A DNA stretch of 64,000 bases from Ephemerocybe angulata (taxonomy: Eukaryota > Basidiomycota > Agaricomycetes > Agaricales > Psathyrellaceae): NCBI GenBank assembly GCA_013368325.1, contig JAACJK010000221.1, positions 372,001 through 436,000 on the forward strand. Reading direction: 5' to 3'. Position numbers and translations under genes: made by a program. Positions within the stretch are counted from its first letter, which is position 1, and each line of letters starts with the position of its first letter. Under the pieces are notes generated by a model. The model had not been told where the DNA came from. It saw nothing but the letters and a program-made list of their open reading frames with translations, and did not search any database. This document shows, one piece after another, positions 21,921 through 32,438 of the stretch.

Positions 21921-24000
21921 ATGCCTGAAAACACCGTCGACTTCTCTATCGTTCATGCCGTGCCGGGACTAGACAAGCCGGTGGACTACGTCCCTACCGA
22001 AAACGACCCTCTGTACGCTGGAAGGCCGCTTCCTACTGCCTTGTTGCAGAATAGCTCGAACGCCAACGAGAGCTTCCTGAAGGTCCTGTAAGGCGTCCTC
22101 GGTTTCTCTCATTGTCAAATCTTGAGCCTTAAAATTTTAGCCTCCCGCTATTGACCGTTCGGGAGATCCTCATGTTACAGTTCATGGAGCAAGTCACCGA
22201 CAAACCAGAATGGCAGAAGAAGGTTCGTCCTGGAGGTGCTGCGATTGATGATTGATAGGCTCTGATCACACGTCGACTGCTATAGGTCTTCGACGAAACC
22301 ATTGTGGAGAAGTGGCGGGCAGAGACAGCCTCGGGCTTTGACTTCTCGAAGGACATGTTCGAGTTCTGCATTGCCGAACTGCGCTACAAGGCAGAGAATG
22401 TTTACCAAGACCCAAACACCCCCATCACTGTGTATAATGGCGACGTCGTCAAATCGGATAGTGCCGTTCCCGACACTGTCAAGATCGCTCTGCAGTTGGC
22501 CGTTAAATCTCTAGAACACGTCCCTGATAACGAGAAGGACTGGCATCCTGATTCGAACAACATGGTTCTGGATCTGGTCCACCCCAGCTTGTTCCCTCTC
22601 GTCTACGGGAAAAGTCGTGTCCTCAAAGTCAGTGAAAAGGTTGTTGGGTTAACTGATTGCGTCACTCGGTGTGGCGAAGGGGAGGTGCTGGAGGTTAAAG
22701 AAGATGAAAATGCCAAAGCGAACCAGTACCGTAGGTCTATTAGCGAGCCCTACAGTCTTAAATACCAGTGGCTTCCCTCTGAAGTCGATATATCCGGACC
22801 AGAGTCAAGGTGAGTACCGTCTTCCAATTTCGCCTGCTATAATGGACCACTTGGTGCGTGACACTAATGCACCGATTGTTCTTTAGGATTATATCCTACA
22901 TCAACAACCTCCACCCCGAGCAGACGGAACTCTACAGCCTCGTCGAGAAAGTTATCGATGCTGCCATACCGCTTTGGGAGCGCACCCTTGCCGCGTTGTA
23001 TAAAGGAGAACTGGATTTTGTGAAGAGGGTTCCTTGCTACGATGCCGAATACAAGGATCCCGAAGAAGCCGGGGATACCCAAGGGCAGAACCAGGGCAGG
23101 GACGACGACGATGAAGACGAAGATGAAGATGAAGATGAACCCCGCCACATTGTCATTCAGCCAGAACCTCAGCCGTTCGCACCGGAGATATGCCAACCGA
23201 CACTGCCGCTCAGCTTTAAGGAGCTTTATGGGGCCCACGCGCGCCCTCTTCAAATCATTGTTAAGTTGGCCAACATCGAATTGACGCCCGAGAAGCCCAG
23301 ATATGAAGGAGGCACTTGGCATGTTGAGGGGAAGCAGGTATGTTCTCACTCTTCATATTCCAAATGCCAACACGACCCTGATACTTGAACCCAGAACGAG
23401 CATATCTGTGCAACTGCTCTGTATTACTACTCCAACGACAACATCAAAGCATCGCACCTAGCATTCCGCCAATTCGTCGACTCATATTCAATCACCGACT
23501 TTAACTACGACCATAACCATTTTGAGTTCTTGGAGGATCTCTTCGGGTGCCAAAACGACACTGGAGGTGCCCAGGATGTCGGGAAAGTGGAGACGAAGGA
23601 GGGAAGGCTTCTCACCTTCCCCAATATTCTGCAACATCAAGTTCAGCCCTTCGAGCTCGAGGACCCTACAAGGAGGGGCCATAGGAAGATATTGGCCCTT
23701 TTCTTGGTGGATCCGAACGTCAGAGTCATCAGTACTGCCCATGTACCCTGTCAGCAGCTGCACTGGTGGCGCGATGCGACCACAGCCAATGACGGACTGT
23801 CTGAAGGCCCTGCAAAAGGACTCGACAAGCTTCCGGTCGAACTCAGGGATCAGGTGTTTGAAGGAGTAGAAGGGTTCCCAATTTCGCTGAGCGAAGCGAA
23901 AGAGATGCGAAAGGAGCTCATGGAGGAAAGAAAGAATTTTGTCGCAGACCAGGCCTACCTTCTCGAACAGAACAACGGTTTCTCTCTCTGTGAACACTGA
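21921..24000 (+). CDS. DUF4246 family protein, copy B
   Basis: Exons 21921-22087, 22141-22222, 22286-22809, 22887-23337 and 23395-24000 give 609 aa. The second exon is 82 nt in both copies and all four intron phases match copy A, so this is a tandem duplicate. Conserved blocks: VDFSIVHAVPGLDKPVDYVP, DWHPDSNNMVLDLVHPSLFP, QWLPSEVDISGPESR, SYINNLHPEQTELYSLVEK, NEHICATALYYYSNDNI and LQHQVQPF..GHRKILALFLVDPNVR..STAHVPCQQLHWW. The acidic insertion is short (DDDDEDEDEDEDE, about residues 331-343), built from GAT/GAA/GAC codons. Copy B lacks the N-terminal extension of copy A (MLGSLFKTAIGAVDSW). No signal peptide or membrane helix. Function unknown. The ATG used is the first one, 15 nt after an in-frame TTG. 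Confidence 0.84.
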
Positions 24001-24299
24001 TAGTGTTTTCGAGTCATGAAACCAGAACGTAGTATAACCAGTATTGATTCGTGTGTTGTCGTCGTAATAACAAACTAAGGTTATCTAAGAAGAATGTTGG
24101 TAGACCAGGTCATTGTCGCGACGCTGAGCAAGTGCCTCCCCCCAACTCAAAGCAGGGTGTCCGGCGCTATATGCATGAGGTGCCTGATGCCATCAATTGG
24201 GTGGTCGCCACGCAGTACACCGGCCTTGCTTCCTAGCCACATTGTAGGGTTGTTGGAGGGGTTCGCGCCATTCAATTTGCCCTCGTCTTGTCCTTCATA

Positions 24300-27200
24300 A
24301 TGCCTGAAACTACGCAAAGTGGAGGCGCTCGTTCTACCAAGTTGAAACAATCGAGGCTACGAGGAGCCTGTGATCAATGCAGGCAGAAGAAGTGTAAGCC
24401 ACTTCAAGCTGGGTATTGGACTGGAGAGCTCTCGCTGAACCCTTTTCAGTAAAATGTATGTCTGCGGGATGATTGCGGCTTACAATAACTCACCCCTCGA
24501 GCTTCTCCAGGCGACTCTGCAAAGATGCCAGGGAAAAGATGTTCGAGGTGCACCACATCTGGGCTCGATTGTACACGCCTCTTGGTTGTGAAGGTTTGTT
24601 TCACACTCTTCTAGAGCTGTCACTGCTGCCGCGTACTTACCTACACCACGATAGCAAACCTTATACAACTTCGGGTTGAGCATATCGGTTGTCACGCAGT
24701 AGGATGCCCGCTGACGTACCTTGGGACATACAGATCCATGGGAAACACAGTGCCCGCGCCTAGCATCAAGAACGCAAGCTTGGGCGAAGCACAAGCTCTA
24801 ATGAGCCCCCTGATCAATGCCATATTAGGGCCAGGTTATCATCCTCCAACCAACCCCGTTCTTCTCCTTGAAACATTCTCCAGTCTTGCTCAGTACGCAA
24901 GACTCTTGGAGAAATCCCTATGCAAAGGCCACCCGTCGGAGTTTACTGGGGCCACTTCCACTGGCTCTGAATTACAGCCTGAGGGTGATGCGCGGGAGGA
25001 CGACACTCCCATTAAGAAGGAACCTCAGAGCCCCCTGTTGGATGATATATGCTCGCTATCGGATAACCTCAGAAAGAATCTCCTTCTCGAATCCTTCGCG
25101 CCTCAGCGCTTCTACGGAGCATCAAGCACAGTCATGCTCGTTAAGGCTGCCATCGATCTCAGCGTTGCAGGCACAGAGCAAACAATTGCTTGGCTTTCCA
25201 AGAACAAGCGCCCGCAGTACTGGACAATACGACCAGTGAGTTGGCTTTTCTATTCGTTCTCTGCATTTCCTAAGCGATCTCTTACTTATGAACATTCTAG
25301 TGGGAAATAGTACCGGACCAGGAGTACCCCCCATACATTTTCCCCGACAACGACCTTCTACTTCACTTGGTTGACGAATACTTTACGAAGAGCAACACAC
25401 TGCTTCCTCTTCTGCACAGGCCGATTTTCGAAGCTGGCCTTAAAGCAGGACTGCATCTGGTTGACGACGACTTTGGTGGGACCGTTTTGGCTGTATGTGC
25501 AAACGGTGCACTATCGACGTCGGACCCAAGGGTTCTTCTCAACGTACCGCACTCCGAGCAGAGCGCTGGTTTCAAGTATTATCGCCAACTTAGGCTGGCA
25601 AGGGAGTCTTTCTTGCGGACACCATCGCTACTGGATCTCCAGACACATACAGTACGTGCCACCCGGCTTCACCTCATGTTGTAACGGGTACTCAGCGCTG
25701 GCGGAACGGACGCAGCTTGCTGCAATCTACCTGCGTTCCAGTTCCAGGTTGGACAAGTGCTGGCATCTCACAGGCACGACTCTACGTGCCATACTTGAAT
25801 TAGGGCTGCACCGGAAACAAAATAAAACCGGGAGGACGACAGTCCACAACGAACTGTGCAAACGCGTCTTCTTCTGCTCGGTGATATGCGAGAAATTCAT
25901 TAGTACGGCTCTCGGGCGACCGACCTGCATAAGACGCTGGGAGTGAGTGGCCATATCGCTTCAAGTCCTGTTTCTCATATTCCCGCGAACTATTCAGCTA
26001 TGATCTAGACCGTCCGATTGAGTGCGACGACGAGTTCTGGGAGAATGAAGACCCCGAGCTCGCATTTGTCCAACCAGCTGGACGACATTCAGAAATTACC
26101 CACTTCAACAAACTCTTGGACCTACTTGAAGTGTTCGATGATGTACAGGCCGCTATCGTAAGTGTGTGTTACTCTGTGCCTCCGAGTTTAGGCGCTAATG
26201 CCACGCTAGTACTCTGTTAGGAAGCCTCCGCCATCAAAGGGTCTATCAGTTGAGGAATGGAACGAACAGCAACTAGCTGTGTTCGATTCTGCCCTTAACA
26301 ACTGGTACGAAAATATCCCAGAGTTCCGTATGTTGATTTTTTGCTGTTTTCCCTACCGAGTCGAAAGCCGCTGACAGTTTTCGTTGCGTGTAGTGCGATG
26401 GGACCCAGATGCCCCTAACATCGTATTCTTTAACCAATCTGCCATGCTTATTTCAGGATTTAATTGGGTAAAAATGATGATGCACCGGCCCTTCATCACC
26501 CTAAAAAATAGGCTCACCAGGACCTTTTCGTCCATGACTATCTGCACCAATGCTGCCAAAGCATTGATTATGACAATGTCCGCCCAGTCCCGGAGAAGCT
26601 TTCCCCTTCCTCTTGTCGGGGTACGTTGAATTGTGACACCAGTACGCCGGCGTTACCACTGAACTTGCTGGTAGATCTCGGTTGGCCTTTCAGCCACCGT
26701 TCTGCTCGTCAATATGTGGAAAGAACGGAAAGCTGGAAATCCCCTAGACGAGAAACGGGAAGTAGACACAATAGTCAAGGCTATCGAGATTCTAAGGACC
26801 TATGAACGCTGTTGGCAGTTCGCTGGGCGAAGCTGGTAAGCTTTGAGTCATTGTTTGATAGGCATGCCATCACTGCTGAAGCGTACCTCAAGCGATCTCT
26901 TATACTCCCTCTTGACAATGAATCGAGCAACATCTGTCTCTCCAGAGAGAAAAGGCCACTCTGAAGGCAGCCTGAACAATTCGACTCCATACCTCCAAGG
27001 GCCGGGTTACAGCACGGATATGAGCAACCCTTCCATGCACGGGCAGACCTCCGCTGCTACACTGTTCGGTGACCAAGAAAATGCCGTGTGGGGGCAACCC
27101 TTGCCCCCAGCTAATGCACAGATGCCGTATGGCCCAGCTCAACGCGTAGTATTCAATGTCTTCAACTTACTACCACCCCAGGGTGATGCCAACCGCTCAG

Positions 27201-27492
27201 GTGAGCCGCGATACGCAGGTTTCTGGATACTGTGTGAATTCTCATCTTCCCCCACCAGCTCAAGACTTCAACACAGTGCCGTTCGACCCGATCACGGATT
27301 TCTCGGAAGACATTGCAGTGGATTTCAAGTGAGCCTTTTCAATATATCATCTTTGCCACAACTCATTCGACGTTCTGTGTCCGCAGTGGCACGCCGGAGT
27401 GGTCAGATTATCTTGACAATCTCGGCGCATTGGTTTTGGGAACAGGAGACTACCAATCAGCATATGATTTGAAATCGAATGTTTTCTACTAG
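24300..27492 (+). CDS. Zn2Cys6 fungal-type transcription factor, copy 1 (14 exons, 6-nt microexon)
   Basis: Exons: 24300-24393, 24450-24455, 24511-24593, 24655-24674, 24734-25235, 25301-25651, 25716-25942, 25998-26157, 26210-26327, 26394-26620, 26675-26835, 26893-27200, 27259-27328, 27387-27492; total 810 aa. The zinc cluster CDQCRQKKLKC..RCSRC..LDC (Cys 24, 27, 34, 44, 47, 54; spacing 2-6-9-2-6) binds two zinc ions and DNA. Reading it requires a microexon of six nucleotides (TAAAAT) that supplies Leu32, Lys33 and the first base of Cys34. The middle homology region (Fungal_trans type) spans about 240-620, with GRPTCIRRWDYDLDRPIECD as its signature. The C-terminal part is Ser/Pro/Gly/Asn-rich and may be an activation domain. 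Its paralogue at 32439-35752 on the other strand has the same 14 exons. The target genes are unknown; the neighbouring DUF4246 and glycosyltransferase genes are candidates by position only. Confidence 0.85.
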
Positions 27493-27966
27493 CCATAATA
27501 TGCCAGGACGAAAACCGCCCCCATCATCGTGATTCGTCGCCCTCAACTTAGGTTTGGCTCGTTATCCCGAGACTACGTCTCCCACGTCTCCTTATTCTAA
27601 TTCTTATTCCTATTTTCCTAAGTCGTGTCCTGTTCTTAGTCGACTTGCGTACTGTATCGGGCCCCTGGTTGTCCTCCGCTGTCAAATCAATCTCGATTAC
27701 TCCTAATAGTTACTTGATGCAGTGATGGTGTTGGCTTTGATGTCACTACATACACCTTGTCTTTTGCCACTCCCAGCAAACTCCCAGTCTGGAGCATTCG
27801 ACTGCCTGGGAAACCTTAAAGCAGGTCACTATAAACCCTCTCAAGCTCCCATCGACAGAGCAGTATTTCACACATTGGCCTGACGCCAGTCTATGGTGTA
27901 AAAGCACCTGTATAAAATCGTTCACGAACACGGGTTCCAGGAAGGCTGAGGCGGATCAGGACGACC
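27493..27966. other. Spacer between transcription factor copy 1 and glycosyltransferase
   Basis: No coding sequence recognised; 3' region of one gene and promoter of the next. Confidence 0.4.
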
Positions 27967-29755
27967 ATGTCTGGATTTGTTGGTGATAAGTCGGCTGCGT
28001 ACGCATCCAGTTCCTCTTCTGTGTCTCAATCGCACTCTGAACGTGTATTTACCTCCACTTCAACCCCTTCTATTCCTCCTGGTTCTACCCGCCACCGTTT
28101 ACATTCAAACACGGCGTCAACACGGCCCAACGGGTTGAACACGAACCACGACCAACATCATATCCAACCCAACAACACCACTAGTAGCTACGAACATGAA
28201 CTACAGTCGGAATACTCAGCTGGTGGTGGAAGCGCCAATCCATACGCAGCGCCTCGCCTTTCAACGCGCCATTCGCGTTCGCGTTCGGACGACGACGACG
28301 AAGCATTGCCATCCGACTCGTCGTCCCCATTTGCTGGCCTCTTGAACCATCGACAGCCATACGCGAAGCTCATTCCACGACATGCTCAGTGGAGATATCG
28401 ACTACGAACAGCGCTGAGCAGTATCCGACCAGCACACATCTTCCGCCTCCTCCTCTACCTCATCCCCGGACTCGCGGTTTCCTTGGTCATCCTTTTCACA
28501 TTTTACGAACCCAAAATCGAAATCAAGTTGTACTCGAGGAAATGGCTCCAAGCCGAGGTGGACCCGATACCACCACTATCTGGATGCTTCGAGCAGGCGG
28601 GCAGGGATGGCAGCTTGTATAATGTCACGGAGCGGGTGTGGCGGAAGACGTCGACCTGGGAGGTGCAGTCGGGCATGGACATGCAGTCAGGTCTGGATTG
28701 TTACGACTATGCTGGGATCATTGGAGGGAGGCCGACCAACAACGACGACACGCCTCTGGAGGGGGACAAACGCACGATATACCACACCTACTGGCGCATC
28801 GACCTCGCAACATTTGGACCACGGCAAGAGTACATGCTCAAGTCATTTTTTGCCACACAGCCCGTTAACAAGATGAAACTTGTCCTTTGGAGCAATGGGG
28901 ATCTAAAAGCGGGGAATGCGATCCTACTAGGATATCTGCGACAATACCCCGAGGCGTTTGATGTACGGGAGGTGGATATGAAGGCCTTGGCGAGAGGGAC
29001 GTCCCTGTACGGGAGCGATAGGCTGGAAAGTACAGACGCAAAGGCGTGGTTGGACGGCGACTTGCTAAGGTTGCTGGTCCTGTGGAATTATGGGGGAGTC
29101 TGGGTGGATATGGACTCGCTCCTGACGAGAAGTCTGGAACCACTTCTCGAGCACGAGTTTGTTACGCAGTGGGACTGTTATAGTGCGTGTGCTTCTCATC
29201 TCTCGTCCTCTTTCATCGCCAACGTGTCTTCATGCAGATAAACCATATACCCCCCTCAATGGCGCCCTCATGCGTTTCCACAAGCACTCCCCGTACCTAT
29301 GCGAAGCCTTCCACATAATGGTCACCGATACAGCGCCGAGACCGGGCTCTACAGACTGGGGTTCGCTTCTGTACACCAAGCTTTGGAGACGTCTTGTGAA
29401 AGCAGGTGTTCCTCCTTTCAAAATCCTGCCATGGTGCTTCAGCGATGGTCGCTCATGTCGCATCGACAATCGCCTTCCGGACCCTTTTCGGAGAGATGGC
29501 GAGGGTGAGGGAAGGTGGTCCCCTAAAACCTCCAAGACTTCTACTGGTGCTTCTTCGGACGCTTCGAGGCCAAGCAACTCCGCTGCTCGGGTTATGACTA
29601 CAGAGGATGGCGGCCTCCTGGACGAACTTTTACATAAAGTGTTCGTGGTTCACCTACATAACCAATGGGAAAAGGCGTTCCCAAGGGATGGTTGGGTGGA
29701 AAGGCTTCTGCTGAAGAGGTACGAGAAAAAGTTGGATGCTGCGGTTGGCGGATGA
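27967..29755 (+). CDS. Type II membrane glycosyltransferase (GT32-like, DXD)
   Basis: Exons 27967-29182 and 29238-29755 give 577 aa. A Ser/Thr/Asn/His-rich cytosolic tail of about 155 residues precedes a signal-anchor helix (about 158-178, FRLLLYLIPGLAVSLVILFT), with the remainder lumenal. The catalytic part has TIYHTYWRIDLATFGPR, a Rossmann-like KMKLVLWSNGD strand and the metal/sugar-nucleotide motif LLVLWNYGGVWVDMDSLL, in which DMD is the DXD triad. This is the pattern of glycosyltransferases with the DXD sugar-binding region (GT32, OCH1-like mannosyl and related transferases). It should act in the Golgi. The intron splits NKPYTPLNGALM from DCY. It sits between two paralogous transcription factors. 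Donor and acceptor sugars cannot be told from sequence. Confidence 0.82.
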
Positions 29756-30323
29756 ACGGAGGAGGCAGCGAAGAGGAGTTCTACGGCCGAAAGCGAAGAT
29801 GCAACGGAGTTTGTAGCATTGCGAAGCACTTCCAAGTCGGCAGCGTCTGAATCTGCCCCTGCCAGCAGATTCGTCTGTCTCGCGATGACCATAGAGACAG
29901 TCCCTCTTTGCCTTATTGGATTCACTCTCGTCTCTTTTAATGAACATGTGTAGGTTTCGCGACGGAATTCGCGGTATATGGGACTATTACTCCCTATCTC
30001 TTTCAATCTCCTGTCATCTACCTTGTTCTTCCCCTCTTTCTCGATCGCCTCCTGCCTCTTATCCTGTCAGGTAGCCCTTGGGTGTGGTGCTGGTGCATCT
30101 GTTGCTCCGGTTAAACTGTTTCTGCTCAGTTCTCCGGATTCCTGGTGCTTTATTGCCGTCGATGGCACTTTGGGCCCTCCAGAGAAATGTCGAGAAATCT
30201 CCTTTTGCGTCACGGGCTGCCCTTAGGCTCAGGCTTAGTTGAGCCCCTTGGTGTCCCGATGGGAGACATATAAGAAGTCATTTCGCCCGTACTGGCCAAT
30301 CTGCATCCTGGTACGCTGGCACT
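29756..30323. other. Spacer with promoter of the F-box-like gene
   Basis: CATATAAG at 30267-30274 lies 57-50 bp before the ATG at 30324 and may be its TATA box. Nothing else is supported. Confidence 0.4.
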
Positions 30324-32069
30324 ATGGCTACGTATTCTCGACTTCTATCGATCCCACATGAACTCACAACGGAAATCGTTGCCCACCTCGCTCACCCGGT
30401 CACCCTCCCATCCTCCCCCTGTTTAAATTCGCCTTCATTTCAGTCTCACTGGGATGCTTTCTCGCAGTACAAACTCGCCCCTCCGTCCTCGGATGACCTC
30501 CGAAATCTCGCCCTCACACACACGCAGCTCCTCCCATTTTGCCGCTCACAACTGTTCCGAAGCTTACGCATATACCCTGGGATCACGCCTGCACGCGTCT
30601 CTGCCCTGGTAGACTTGTTTCGCCGCGCTCCCGAGCTCGTGGATGAGGTGAAGATGCTCTGGTGGACGGTGGGTGTGGAGGAATATAAGAGTGCGAGGGC
30701 TGGGTGGCAGTGGTTTAAGCATGCTTTCGAGGAGAGGGAGGTGCGCAACGCAGGGGAGCGATTGGATTTGGTGTGCCTTCTAGCGCAGAGGGGACTCGAT
30801 GACGAGGATTTGGGAATACGGAGGAAGGGAAGTGGTCTGAGGAGGGTGTGGATCACGGGGTGTGAGAGTCAGCGGATGTTTGATGCTGCGCAGAGCAGGG
30901 GCGGGCCATCGGGGTTGATGTCGACATTTGAGGATGAGGAAGCAGCGTTGGGCGTGATGAAGGTATTGCAGGGTGTCCTATCCTCCCAGGCGCTATCGTA
31001 CGTCTCAATGGTCAACATCGCGTTTCCAGCTGAAGCCCTGCGACTTTGTGAGAATCTTAGGGAGTTGAGGTTGGGTGAAGGCGTAACTGTCGTCCCACCC
31101 GTAACAGAACATAGGAGATGGCATGGTTGGAGGGCCTCACCTCACGCGCCGGCGTGCTTGCGAGTTTTAACGCTCCAGAGCGGACACAGGTCCTCGCGGA
31201 ACACCACATCTCCTGGTACGGATGCACTCTTCGAGCATCGGCGGGACTCTAACTTGTGGGACGACGAGGAGGACCAGGGTGCCGAATTTCAACCAGTTCT
31301 AGACTTGCGTGGTCTTGAATCGCTCTCTTGCCAGTATCCGAGCCGACTTTTCGCTCCGTCTCGGGGTGACGGTGCGGGCAAAAATCTGAAGGCCGTTTCG
31401 CTACAAGGTAGGGGCGTTAGTACATGCGATGGAAACATACTAACCTAGTTTTCCATAGTGACAGACTTTGATACGCTGGCAGACGACATCGAGAGTGGAG
31501 CGTTCCCCCTTTCTTCTGATGACCAGCCGCTGGAGCACCTTTCTCTCTCCTGCACCCTGCCTCCGATGCCGTCTGGTTCTCCCGCCGGTCATCTACCGAC
31601 ACAGCCCCCATCCTCAACTCTGCATTCTCCAATGGCGGTTGTACCACCCCTGACGCCATCAGGTCGTCTTTCGCAGATGCTATCGACTCTGGCCACAGCG
31701 CGGGACGCACCAGAGAGCATGGAAGTTGAGCTCAGGACGTCTGTTGAGCAGGGCGCACGCATCCTCAGAGCCACCGACGGGCTCGACCTCCTCCCTCTTG
31801 CGCGGAAGCTCGCTTCCACCGTATATTCTGGCTTCAGAGACGTCCATCACCAGTCTCGGTCGCTGAAGGTTAACTTCTCGCTTGCACCCAGCTGCACCTC
31901 TGTCTCCCCTGATGGATCGCTTATGAATGTGGATGAGCAGATGGGGCAGCAGATGGTGGATAACATTGCAAAATTGGAGGGGCTAATTGCTGACCGACAT
32001 GCGGAGGCGGTGGCGATACTGGGAAGTGTCGGGGTGCATTTGGGAATAGGGTATACACTGACAGCTTAA
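30324..32069 (+). CDS. F-box-like protein of unknown function
   Basis: Exons 30324-31407 and 31459-32069 give 564 aa. The N-terminus (SRLLSIPHELTTEIVAHLAH) resembles the start of an F-box, followed after an insertion by DDLRNLALTHTQLLPFCRSQLFRSLRI, which fits the second half of an F-box and the first LRR-like strand. The middle contains leucine-rich strands (ENLRELRLGEGV, RVLTLQSG, DLRGLESLSC). The C-terminal region is Ser/Pro-rich and then helical (MGQQMVDNIAKLEGLIADRH). No membrane segment. A substrate-recruiting role in SCF complexes is the usual reading but unproven. The intron removes a segment with stop codons and joins AVSLQ to VTDFDTLADD. Confidence 0.72.
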
Positions 32070-32438
32070 CCTTGTTTTGCCCACTATGGTCCTGGAGTAT
32101 GCAGTGATTATGCCTTTTGGATTCTGACCATATGATACTTCCAGTAACAACTCTACCTTCACATACGTGCTGGCAGCATACTCAGTTACCAGAGCAGTTC
32201 GACGGGACCAAGACGGGACCATAATAGAATTGGATCAACCAATACAGGCTACATTCCTAGATACTGGTACTCGGCGTACATAACAAACTGTACGAGCATT
32301 CGGCGCCGTCGGTAGTGATGACAGCACGTTGTCCAGAGTTCTGTATGCTAGACCACAAGTACGGGCGGATACGAGAAATCCCGCTCATAATAGTCTGAGA
32401 TTCATACCATGAGCGAGCGACGGTGCAGTATGGAGACG
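32070..32438. other. Convergent 3' spacer
   Basis: Lies between the 3' ends of the F-box-like gene (+) and transcription factor copy 2 (-). No feature is seen beyond probable terminator sequence. Confidence 0.4.
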
